50,978 nt of DNA from CAXYVX01 sp964292495 (GTDB lineage: Bacteria > Patescibacteriota > Saccharimonadia > Saccharimonadales > Saccharimonadaceae). The position numbers and the translations under genes are program-made. The stretch covers positions 1 through 50,978 of the forward strand of contig CAXYVX010000002.1 of NCBI GenBank assembly GCA_964292495.1, read 5' to 3'. Below the pieces are notes generated by a model. The model made no database searches, was not told the origin of the DNA, and saw nothing but the letters and a program-made list of their open reading frames with translations. This document shows positions 42,318 through 50,014 of the stretch, in pieces. Position 1 is the first letter of the stretch. Each line of letters starts with the position of its first letter.

Positions 42318-44177
42318 ATGAAAAACGCCCATAAAAAAATCAAACAGAAAATGTCCCGCGGAAATAGAGCTCTAGCAGTTTTTGTTTTTGCGGCGATTGT
42401 TTTTTCCGCGGTTTTTATTGGTCTTGGCTCCGCGGAAGCCGAAGCGCGATCTTCGCGAAGTTCCAGAAACAGGGCGCAAGAGTTTTTCTTTTCTGATTTC
42501 TCGGCGGATTACGAGCTGTCGCGGGATTCTGGCGGACATAGCGTTTTGAAAGTTCGTGAAAATTTGACCGCTGAGTTCTCAGACGACGACACAAACCACG
42601 GAATTGAGCGCGCAATTCCAGTCAGTTTTGACGGGCACCCGATTTTTGACGGAAATTTGAAAGTTTTGCGAAACGGGCAGCCAGAAAAAATAAACGACAC
42701 TAATTTTGATGGCGAAAATAAAGTTTTTCAGATTGGCGACAGCGATAAATATTTGCACGGTTCTCAGAAGTATCAGCTTGAATACGAGCTGAAAGATGTT
42801 GTGAAGGACGGTGAATTTTTCTGGCTGGCGAACGGCGGATCTTGGAAACAGCCGTTTTACGCTGTTAATGCAACCCTAAAAACCGTTGGCGTTCCAACCA
42901 AATATTTCATGTGCGCAGCCGGAAATTCTGACCAGATTTCAGCTGAGAAAAACAATGGCTTCAAGGGATCTGACGGATGTAAAATTGATGTTGAAGACAC
43001 AAATACGGTGAAATATTCAGCCACAAACAGTTTTTTAACCCCACTCAATCCGGGTGAAAGCCTTGCGTTTGGCGCTGGCGGAATTCCGCGTGGGACTTTC
43101 GTGGATTTTGCTCCGAACGGTCAGCAAATTTTCGCGAAAATCGCGGTTTGGGCGGCGGGGATTATCACTGGAATTTTCGCGATTTTCACAGCTATTTTCG
43201 CGTTTTTGCGGGGAAGAAGTTTCCGTTCAGAACGAGCGATTATTCCGCAATATGAGCCACCAAAAGATGTAGATATTTTGGACATCGCGCGGATTTACTC
43301 ATCGCAAAGCAATAAGCGTGTTTTGAGTGCGGTTTTGTTAAAACTTGCGGTTGACGGAAACATTGAAATTATTGCTCCAAATAAAGAAAAAGGCGAGAAA
43401 AAATTCTCTATTCGGCTGATAAAAAAAGATGGCGCGGACGAAGTTTCGCTGAAATATTTGAACGCGTTTTTCTCTGGTGATAAAAAAGAGTTTTCTTTCG
43501 CGAAAACAAATGCATCTGTTGGAACTCAACTCGCGAAAATATTTGAAAATGACCGAGAAAATTTCATGAAAAGTGAATATTTCCGCAAGGAAAAAGCTTT
43601 GATGTGGGTGTCAATCGCAGCGATTTTGACGGCGATTTCGTGCTGGTTTTTCCTGACCATTATCACAAGTTTTGCGTGGGCTCAATGGAACGAAATTTTG
43701 GATCCGAGCTCAACCGCTTACGCAAATTCATTCGTGTTGTTGATTGTTGGGATTGTCGGAGTTGCATTGCGTCCGAGATCTGAAAAAGGCACGAAATTAA
43801 ACAATCATGTTTTGGGGCTGAAAATGTTTATTAAAACCGCCGAAAGTGAGAGAATTAAATTCTTGCAGTCCGCGAAAACCGTTGAACTTACAGATGAGAA
43901 TGTCGCGAAACTCTACGAAAAACTTTTGCCATACGCGGAGTTGTTTGGCCTTGAAAAAACGTGGTCAAAAGTTCTCGCGGATAAATATCCAAGCGGAAGT
44001 TCGCCGAGCTGGTATGTCGGCAGCGGCGATTTCTCGACAGCGATGTTTGTGTCGAGCATGGCTTCATTGAGCAGCTCCAGTGGAATTGGCTCGTATAGCG
44101 GTGGCAGCGGATCTGGAGTTTCCGGCGGCGGCGGTTTTGGCGGAGCTGGTGGAGGCGGCGGTGGCGGCGGTTGGTAA
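42318..44177 (+). CDS. DUF2207 family membrane protein
   Basis: 619 residues. A signal peptide (hydrophobic 20-38, ending SAEAEA) leads to an outer beta-rich domain of about 230 residues with the DUF2207 start YELSRDSGGHSVLKVRENLTAEF. Membrane helices lie at about 275-297 and at about 430-452 and 470-488, with a cytoplasmic domain between. The C terminus is the typical glycine tail (SGGGGFGGAGGGGGGGGW). The family is widespread and of unknown function, possibly envelope assembly. AAAGGAG precedes the ATG. It probably ends the ftsZ-nrdR operon. Confidence 0.87.
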   Translation: MKNAHKKIKQKMSRGNRALAVFVFAAIVFSAVFIGLGSAEAEARSSRSSRNRAQEFFFSDFSADYELSRDSGGHSVLKVRENLTAEFSDDDTNHGIERAIPVSFDGHPIFDGNLKVLRNGQPEKINDTNFDGENKVFQIGDSDKYLHGSQKYQLEYELKDVVKDGEFFWLANGGSWKQPFYAVNATLKTVGVPTKYFMCAAGNSDQISAEKNNGFKGSDGCKIDVEDTNTVKYSATNSFLTPLNPGESLAFGAGGIPRGTFVDFAPNGQQIFAKIAVWAAGIITGIFAIFTAIFAFLRGRSFRSERAIIPQYEPPKDVDILDIARIYSSQSNKRVLSAVLLKLAVDGNIEIIAPNKEKGEKKFSIRLIKKDGADEVSLKYLNAFFSGDKKEFSFAKTNASVGTQLAKIFENDRENFMKSEYFRKEKALMWVSIAAILTAISCWFFLTIITSFAWAQWNEILDPSSTAYANSFVLLIVGIVGVALRPRSEKGTKLNNHVLGLKMFIKTAESERIKFLQSAKTVELTDENVAKLYEKLLPYAELFGLEKTWSKVLADKYPSGSSPSWYVGSGDFSTAMFVSSMASLSSSSGIGSYSGGSGSGVSGGGGFGGAGGGGGGGGW

Positions 44178-44220
44178 GCCCAAGTCTGCGAATCGCGAAT
44201 TTTTCAAAGAATTTTCAAAA

Positions 44221-44250
44221 AAACACCGGGAAATAAATCGGTGTTTTTAA
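44221..44250 (+). terminator. Terminator after the DUF2207 gene
   Basis: AAACACCG pairs with CGGTGTTT, then TTAATTT. Confidence 0.85.
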
Positions 44251-44274
44251 TTTCATCTTTAAAATTTAGAAAAA

Positions 44275-44294
44275 TTCGCGAAAAATGGTAAAAT
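44275..44294 (+). promoter_or_regulatory. Promoter of the TMEM175-like gene
   Basis: TAAAAT (44289-44294) with TTCGCGAA (44275-44282) 6 nt upstream; no clear -35 box. Confidence 0.5.
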
Positions 44295-44314
44295 ATTTAA
44301 AATGAAGGAGAAGA

Positions 44315-45049
44315 ATGAATAAAAAACGATTAGAACTTTTTACAGATGCGGTGCTCGCGATTATCATTACAATCATGGTTTTAGAGTTGAAAGCTCCGGA
44401 AGGCCCAAATTTTCGCGATTTTAATTCCGAGACAGTTCACGCTTTTATGAGCTATGTTTTGTCGTTTTTCACGCTGGCGATTTACTGGAATAATCATCAT
44501 CACATGTACCAGCTCGCGAAGAAAATCTCTGGGAAAATTCTTTGGCTGAACATGGCGTTTTTGTTTTTCGCATCTCTGTTGCCGCTTGCCACGAGCTGGA
44601 TCGGCAAAGATTTTTTCTCGCGTGATGCGCAACTTTTTTACGGAATGATTATTTTGATGCTGGACGTGGTTTGGGCGATTGTTGCACGGGTTTTGGTTCG
44701 CGAACACGGGCACGACAGCGATGTTGGCGAGGCTTTGGGCGACGCGCGAAAAACCGGAATCACGTTGGTCGTGATTTCTTTGGGCGTTTTGGCTGGTCTC
44801 ATTTGGCCGGTCGCGATTAGCGTTGCCGTGGTTTTGTCGCTGATTCCTTGGATAATTCCGGATCGACAAATAGAAGAAATGGTGAACAACCGCGCAGATA
44901 TTCATAAAACGAAAAACGAAGAAATTCACAGGCACGTGAAAAAACTCAGTGAAAATCAGGACGAAATACATAAACATGTTTCGGAAATTCGCGAAAAACA
45001 CAACAAGCTTCACGAACATGTCAAAAACCAAAAAACTTCCAAGCGATAA
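44315..45049 (+). CDS. TMEM175-type potassium channel protein with His-rich coiled-coil tail
   Basis: 244 residues. The first helix carries the TMEM175 (DUF1211) signature FTDAVLAIIITIMVLELK, close to the FSDxxxAIxxT filter helix of bacterial TMEM175 channels. About six helices end near residue 190. The C terminus (195-244) is a charged coiled coil with a near-heptad repeat, EIHRHVKKL, EIHKHVSEI, KLHEHVKNQ, giving three HxHV-type clusters. Channel assembly or metal binding by this tail is inferred. AAGGAG precedes the ATG. Confidence 0.8.
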   Translation: MNKKRLELFTDAVLAIIITIMVLELKAPEGPNFRDFNSETVHAFMSYVLSFFTLAIYWNNHHHMYQLAKKISGKILWLNMAFLFFASLLPLATSWIGKDFFSRDAQLFYGMIILMLDVVWAIVARVLVREHGHDSDVGEALGDARKTGITLVVISLGVLAGLIWPVAISVAVVLSLIPWIIPDRQIEEMVNNRADIHKTKNEEIHRHVKKLSENQDEIHKHVSEIREKHNKLHEHVKNQKTSKR

Positions 45050-45069
45050 TTCGCGAAAAAGTGTATAAT
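45050..45069 (+). promoter_or_regulatory. ileS promoter with TTCGCGAA in the spacer
   Basis: TATAAT (45064-45069), with TTCGCGAA (45050-45057) 6 nt upstream and no consensus -35. Two ribosome-site-like AAGGAG motifs follow (45072 and 45090). Confidence 0.65.
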
Positions 45070-45099
45070 TTAAGGAGATAAATCGAGATAAGGAGAAAA

Positions 45100-48000
45100 A
45101 TGGCGGAGAATAAATCTTGGCAGGCACGACGTTCTGCTGCGGAATATGAGAAAATTTGGACAGAGAATTGGAAGAAATCAAAGACTTTTGAGCGTTCTGT
45201 TGAACTTAGAGATCCAAGCAAAAGCTACGTTTTTTACGATGGTCCTCCGTTTATCACCGGTGTTCCTCATTTTGGGACTTTGCTTAGCTCAATCGTGAAA
45301 GATGCTGTTCCGCGATATTGGACGATGCGCGGCTATCGTGTTGAGCGCCAATGGGGCTGGGATTCACACGGATTGCCGGCGGAAAATTTCACTGAAAAAT
45401 CTCTTGGAATTGTTGACCGTAAGCAAATTTTGACCGATGAAACACATCGTTTTGAGTTTCGCGAAAATGATCCGCGTTTCGCGAAAACTTCTCGCGAGGA
45501 ATATGAAAAATCAGCTCGCGGTTTAGCTCCGAAAAACAGCAAAACCGGAGAAAATCTTCCGACATTTTCTCTTGAAAAATATATTGAATCCGCGCGCTCC
45601 GCGATGGTTGACAACTCCGCGACATGGAAGCCAGTGATTGACCGCGTTGGGCGATGGGTTAATTTTGACGGCGCATATAAAACCATGGATAAAGATTTTA
45701 TGGAGAGTGTTTGGTGGGCGTTTTCAAAACTCTACAAAGCCGGGAAAATTTACGAAGGCGCAAAAGTTCTCATGTATGACACGCACTTCGCGACCCCTGT
45801 TGCAAAAGCCGAAGTGACGATGGATAATGACGCGTATCAAACCGTCACCGACCCGTCGGTTTATGTGAAATTCCAGTTGACGGATCAGTCTATCAAAGCG
45901 CTTGGAATTGAAAAAACGTCGCTCGCGGTTTTGGCCTGGACGACGACCCCGTGGACTTTGCCGGGCAACACCGCGCTCGCAATCAACCCAAACATGACCT
46001 ACGTTTTCGCGAATATTGAAGACACGGATGTGATTGTCGCGAAAAGCTTACTTGAAAAAGTTGCGGCGGGCAAAGAATACACTATTTTCAAAGAAATTCC
46101 TGGCGAGAAACTTGTTGGGTTAGAATACAATCCTTTGTTTGATGGCGAAATTTTCGCGAAAAATCCGGCGGGAAATTATTACGAAAACAGCGTAAAAAAT
46201 CTCGCAAAAATATGGCCGGCGGATTATGTTAGTGAGGAAAACGGAACAGGAATTGTGCATATCGCCCCAGTTTATGGCGAAGAAGATTATGATCTTGCGC
46301 GAAAAAATGGCGTTCCAGCTCGCGAAACTTTGGATGAAAATGGTTTTTATTGGCCAGAAATTTCGCGAAAATTCAATGAAATATTCGCGGAAAGTTTTGG
46401 TGAAAATTTCCGAGAAATCCTGAAAAAAGCGGAAGTTAAAACCGACGAAAATGGAAATTACGAGGCGTTCTCTTCAAATAAAATGATCGCGAAGGCTCTG
46501 GAAAAAGCTGGTGTGATTTGGAAAATTGAGATGATTCGTCACGAATATCCGTTCAATCCGCGCAGCAAACAGCGCGTGATGTACCGCGCGATCCCGAGCT
46601 GGTTTTTTGATGTTCAGGGGCAAAAACCATTGCTTCTCGCGCAAAACGAAAACATCAATTGGTTCCCGCACCACTTAAAACACGGGCGTTTCGCGAAAAA
46701 TATTGAGCAGGCGCCGGATTGGAATCTTTCGCGAAACCGATTTTGGGCCAGCGCAATGCCGGTCTGGAGGGGCGACAAAGGCGGAATGATTGTTGTCGGT
46801 TCGTATGCTGAACTTCGCGAACTTTCCGGAGTTGAGCTTGAAGATTATCACCGGCCGTGGGTGGACGATATCAAAATTATTGCGGACGATTTGACCGATG
46901 AAATTCGCGAAAAATACGGAATACAAAACGGCGAAATTTTCACGCGCGTGGAAGAAGTTTTGGATGGCTGGTTTGAGAGCGGTTCGATGCCGTTCGCGCA
47001 AATGCATTATCCGTTTGAAAATTCTGAGCGGTTTGAGAAGAATTATCCGGCTGATTTCATCGTGGAATACATTGGTCAGGTGCGCGCTTGGTTTTACTAT
47101 GTTCATTTGGTGAATTCGAGTTTGGCGGAAGCGGGCGCGTTTGGCGAAGATCGCGCAACCGGCGAACTTGAAGCGTATAAAAACGTCATCACAACCGGCG
47201 TCGTTGCTGGAAATGACGGGCGAAAAATGAGCAAAAGTCTCGGAAATTACACTGACCCAAATATTTTGATGGACCAATATTCCGCGGATGCATTGCGCAT
47301 GTTGCTGCTATCTTCGCCTCTGTTAAACGGGGAAGATTTCGCGCTGAAAGACAAGGATGTGAGCGATATTTACCGCAAACTCAACATGATTTGGAATGTT
47401 TACGATTTCTTTGCGATGTATGCGGAAAGTGAAAATTTCGCGCCAGAATTCATGGCCACAGAAAACGAAAAAAATCTGGTCGGCGGGAATTCAAGCGAAA
47501 AACTCGCGAAGTTTGCCAAAGATTTTGCGCCGGAAAAACTTGAAAATGTGCTAGATAAATGGATAGTTTCTAGGTTTGCAGAATTCCAGGCGAGCATCAC
47601 TGAAAACATGAATACATACAATATTCCAGAGGCGATGAACGTGGTTTTGCCGTTTTTGGACGACCTTTCAAACTGGTTCTTGCGCCGCAGCCGCCGACGT
47701 TTTGCGAAAAATCCGGACGCCGCGGACAAAGCGGAAGCATTCAAAACTTTGCATTTTGTCTTGCTGGAATTCGCGGTGGCAATGGCGCCATTCACGCCGT
47801 TTTTGGCCGAGGAGCTTTTCGCGAATGTTGGCGGCGGGCAATTTGGCGATTCAGTTCATCTTTTGGATTGGCAGAGCGGTTTCGCAAAAGATGAATCTGT
47901 GCTTGAACAGATGCGCGAAGTTCGCGAAATCATTCAAAAAGGTCTTGGAAAGCGCATGGAAAACGATGAATTTGGCCGCCAGAAAATCCGCCAGCCTCTG

Positions 48001-48396
48001 TCAGAACTGAAATATGGCGGAACAGAATTCGCTGCAGATCTTGAAGACATCATCGCGGAGGAGGTGAATGTTAAAAAAGTTTTGTTTATTGAGAATGTTG
48101 ATGGAGTTGAGCTGGATAAAAAATTGACCGACGATTTGCGCCAAGAAGGGCTTTCGCGAGAAATCATCCGCGCGGTTCAAAGCGCCAGAAAAAAAGCCGG
48201 CTTGAAAGTTGACGATAAAATCTTGCTTGAAATTGAATCCGACAGCGAAAAAATCTTGCAGTGCTTGGAAAAATTTGCGAATGAAATTGCGGCAGAAACT
48301 TTGGCGGAATTCGCGAAAATTGCGGACGCGGAACATGAATCGGACGCAAATGTTGAGGGTGATCTGCTGACGGTGTGTTTCTCTGCGAAAAATTAG
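45100..48396 (+). CDS. ileS: Isoleucyl-tRNA synthetase (eukaryote-like, type II)
   Basis: 1098 residues. It charges tRNA-Ile. The HIGH-type motif is HFGT (57-60, in ITGVPHFGTLL) and KMSKS is at 709-713 (GRKMSKSLGNY). The editing domain includes AWTTTPWTLPGN and HIAPVYGEEDY. WGWDSHGLPAE and the long C terminus without a zinc-finger tail match the type II (eukaryotic/archaeal-like) form found in some bacteria, which is generally insensitive to mupirocin (family knowledge). AAGGAG precedes the ATG. The stop codon sits in the 16-bp palindrome at 48391-48406. Confidence 0.96.
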   Translation: MAENKSWQARRSAAEYEKIWTENWKKSKTFERSVELRDPSKSYVFYDGPPFITGVPHFGTLLSSIVKDAVPRYWTMRGYRVERQWGWDSHGLPAENFTEKSLGIVDRKQILTDETHRFEFRENDPRFAKTSREEYEKSARGLAPKNSKTGENLPTFSLEKYIESARSAMVDNSATWKPVIDRVGRWVNFDGAYKTMDKDFMESVWWAFSKLYKAGKIYEGAKVLMYDTHFATPVAKAEVTMDNDAYQTVTDPSVYVKFQLTDQSIKALGIEKTSLAVLAWTTTPWTLPGNTALAINPNMTYVFANIEDTDVIVAKSLLEKVAAGKEYTIFKEIPGEKLVGLEYNPLFDGEIFAKNPAGNYYENSVKNLAKIWPADYVSEENGTGIVHIAPVYGEEDYDLARKNGVPARETLDENGFYWPEISRKFNEIFAESFGENFREILKKAEVKTDENGNYEAFSSNKMIAKALEKAGVIWKIEMIRHEYPFNPRSKQRVMYRAIPSWFFDVQGQKPLLLAQNENINWFPHHLKHGRFAKNIEQAPDWNLSRNRFWASAMPVWRGDKGGMIVVGSYAELRELSGVELEDYHRPWVDDIKIIADDLTDEIREKYGIQNGEIFTRVEEVLDGWFESGSMPFAQMHYPFENSERFEKNYPADFIVEYIGQVRAWFYYVHLVNSSLAEAGAFGEDRATGELEAYKNVITTGVVAGNDGRKMSKSLGNYTDPNILMDQYSADALRMLLLSSPLLNGEDFALKDKDVSDIYRKLNMIWNVYDFFAMYAESENFAPEFMATENEKNLVGGNSSEKLAKFAKDFAPEKLENVLDKWIVSRFAEFQASITENMNTYNIPEAMNVVLPFLDDLSNWFLRRSRRRFAKNPDAADKAEAFKTLHFVLLEFAVAMAPFTPFLAEELFANVGGGQFGDSVHLLDWQSGFAKDESVLEQMREVREIIQKGLGKRMENDEFGRQKIRQPLSELKYGGTEFAADLEDIIAEEVNVKKVLFIENVDGVELDKKLTDDLRQEGLSREIIRAVQSARKKAGLKVDDKILLEIESDSEKILQCLEKFANEIAAETLAEFAKIADAEHESDANVEGDLLTVCFSAKN

Positions 48397-48446
48397 CGCG
48401 CTAATTAAAAAAGCTCTTGAAAAGCGACTGAAAATTTGCTACAATT
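48391..48446 (+). promoter_or_regulatory. rplU promoter with upstream perfect palindrome
   Basis: AATTAGCGCGCTAATT (48391-48406) is a perfect 16-bp palindrome. TTGAAA (48417-48422), 18-bp spacer and TACAAT (48441-48446) follow. The palindrome lies 10 bp upstream of the -35, where an operator or activator site could act. Confidence 0.65.
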
Positions 48447-48524
48447 ATCTGTGAATATTGCGAGGAGCGTGAGTCAAGTGGTTTGATTGCGCCTTAAATC
48501 TTCGCGAAAGAAAGGATTTAACAG

Positions 48525-48821
48525 ATGAAAGCAATCATCAAAAGCGGGAACCGCCAATTTATAGTAGTTGAAAAAGACACGATTTTCGTGGACCATTTGG
48601 ATGGAAAAAAGGCTGGCGACGTTCTGGAATTTGACGCACTTGCGTTGATTGACGGAGCGAAAACCAAGCTTAATGCCGGAAAAGTTAGCGCGAAAGTTTT
48701 GGAAGAACTCGTGAAAGACGAAAAAGTCATCGCGATTCGCTTCAAAGCAAAGAAACGCGTCAACAAAAAACGCGGCATGCGCCACCAATACACGAAAATT
48801 CAGATTGAAAAAATCGCGTAA
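48525..48821 (+). CDS. rplU: 50S ribosomal protein bL21
   Basis: 98 residues. KAIIKSGNRQFIVVEKDTIFVDHLDGKKAGDVLEFD and the closing RGMRHQYTKIQIEKI are typical of L21. The usual partner rpmA (L27) does not follow. The leader from about 48453 is 70 nt and contains GAGTCAAGTGGTTTGATTGCGCC-like sequence resembling a tRNA D-arm. AAAGGA lies 8 nt before the ATG. Confidence 0.95.
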   Translation: MKAIIKSGNRQFIVVEKDTIFVDHLDGKKAGDVLEFDALALIDGAKTKLNAGKVSAKVLEELVKDEKVIAIRFKAKKRVNKKRGMRHQYTKIQIEKIA

Positions 48822-48834
48822 TTTAGCAGAAAAT

Positions 48835-48866
48835 AAACGCCCTGAAAATGGGCGTTTTTTGTTTTT
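48835..48866 (+). terminator. Terminator after rplU
   Basis: AAACGCCC pairs with GGGCGTTT followed by TTTGTTTTTT. Confidence 0.93.
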
Positions 48867-48944
48867 TCGCGAAAATTCTGATAAGTTTTAGATAAATATA
48901 ACAGGGAAGATTTTCGCGAAATTTACCAAAATGTGTCATAACGC

Positions 48945-48973
48945 TTGACTTTTCAAAACGATTGTGCTAATAT
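48945..48973 (+). promoter_or_regulatory. Promoter of the small membrane protein at 48983
   Basis: TTGACT (48945-48950), 17-bp spacer, TAATAT (48968-48973), ending 9 nt before the ATG. Confidence 0.82.
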
Positions 48974-48982
48974 GTAAATGTT

Positions 48983-49183
48983 ATGAAAAACAATACAACA
49001 AAAACCAAAAAACAAACCGATAAAACCGTTGCGCAGAAAGTTCACGAAGTTGCGCATAAAGAAGTCTTCATGAAGAATGTTGACCGCGACATTTTCACTC
49101 GCAGCGTGCTGATCACGTCTCTCGCGGTGAATCTCGCGACTCTGATTGCAGCAATCTTATTGCTCTCTGGCGTTCAGATCTAA
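48983..49183 (+). CDS. Small single-helix membrane protein
   Basis: 66 residues: a Lys/Thr-rich N-terminal 38 residues, then one membrane helix (about 43-63) with only three residues after it. Not recognised. It has no ribosome site; the start is 9 nt from the -10, so the leader is very short. Strong promoter and terminator make it a single-gene unit. Confidence 0.65.
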   Translation: MKNNTTKTKKQTDKTVAQKVHEVAHKEVFMKNVDRDIFTRSVLITSLAVNLATLIAAILLLSGVQI

Positions 49184-49216
49184 ATTGAGCGGTTCAAAAA
49201 AACGGTATAAATTAAA

Positions 49217-49247
49217 AACCACCCATGTAAAAAGGGTGGTTTTTTTG
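49217..49247 (+). terminator. Terminator after the small membrane protein
   Basis: AACCACCC pairs with GGGTGGTT followed by TTTTT. Confidence 0.93.
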
Positions 49248-49309
49248 AATAAAAATTTTATTCGCGAAAATTCCAAACTCGTAGCTTCGTAGATTTTTTG
49301 ATTTGCGAA

Positions 49310-49348
49310 TTCAAAAAAATCGCCAGTACTTTGCAGAGTTCTGGCGAT
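49310..49348 (-). terminator. Terminator of the orphan gene at 49358
   Basis: ATCGCCAG pairs with CTGGCGAT; on the minus strand it is followed by TTTTTTTGAA. Confidence 0.88.
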
Positions 49349-49357
49349 GCGGAAGGT

Positions 49358-49834
49358 TCATTTCGGGTGGTTTTGTCGCCAATCGTAAAACGCGATGTTA
49401 TAACTATAATCTTCGCGCATGGCACCACATTCAATCAAAATTGGCTTCACGGTGCTCGAAAATGCGTTAATGTAATTTACGCTCATCGGATCAAATGGGC
49501 TCCCATCAGGGTTATTGCAGTTTACAATCGCTGAAAAAAATTCGCCAGTCAAAAAATTGTTGATGTCAAATTGCAAACGGTTGTTTAATTTCGGATCAAC
49601 AAGTCCGGTTTCTTCAGGCTCAATAGGTTCCGTTTCGTCCGCTAAAAAACACTCAACAATCATCTCAGGTTTCAATATCGTCTCCAGATCTGTTTCAAGA
49701 TCCTCATCATCCAGATTTATTTCAGGCAAACCCGCCTGAGAAGCGCTTGCGTTTCTCATGAACGCCTCATCTCTAGATTTATTTCCCGGCAGACCAAGCT
49801 GATAAGCGCCGCGCCATTTATCTTTGTTTGGCAT
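49358..49834 (-). CDS. Orphan acidic protein with tandem N-terminal repeat
   Basis: 158 residues, acidic, no signal peptide or membrane helix; family not recognised. Near the N terminus two imperfect copies of A-x-Q-x-GLP-x5-DE occur (AYQLGLPGNKSRDE and ASQAGLPEINLDDE). The middle is Glu/Asp/Pro-rich and the C terminus ends YNIAFYDWRQNHPK. AAAGAGGTG lies 7 nt before ATG 49834. The promoter on the minus strand is TTGACT (complement of 49931-49936), 17 bp, TAAAGT (complement of 49908-49913), giving a leader of about 70 nt. No exact TTCGCGAA. Confidence 0.6.
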   Translation of the reverse strand: MPNKDKWRGAYQLGLPGNKSRDEAFMRNASASQAGLPEINLDDEDLETDLETILKPEMIVECFLADETEPIEPEETGLVDPKLNNRLQFDINNFLTGEFFSAIVNCNNPDGSPFDPMSVNYINAFSSTVKPILIECGAMREDYSYNIAFYDWRQNHPK

Positions 49835-49907
49835 ATAAATCACCTCTTTTTTGTAAATTTTCAATTTTCGTCAATATTTATTCAATAGAGCGAAAATGAA
49901 TATCTTT

Positions 49908-49936
49908 ACTTTACAATTTTTTACGAAAAAAGTCAA
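49908..49936 (-). promoter_or_regulatory. Promoter of the orphan gene at 49358
   Basis: On the minus strand TTGACT, 17-bp spacer, TAAAGT. A TTCGCGAA (about 49943-49950) lies just upstream of the -35. Confidence 0.65.
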
Positions 49937-50014
49937 ATATATTTCGCGAAATTTGAAGAAAATCAAAAAGAACGTTTTTTTGCGCGGATTTTATTTAGGT
50001 TTTTTTAATTGAAA

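Noticed and set aside
46675..47277. Antisense 200-codon frame inside ileS
   Set aside because: Shadow of a conserved synthetase gene; no promoter or ribosome site.
48470..48500. tRNA gene before rplU
   Set aside because: Only a D-arm-like stretch is visible; there is no anticodon arm, T arm or acceptor stem.
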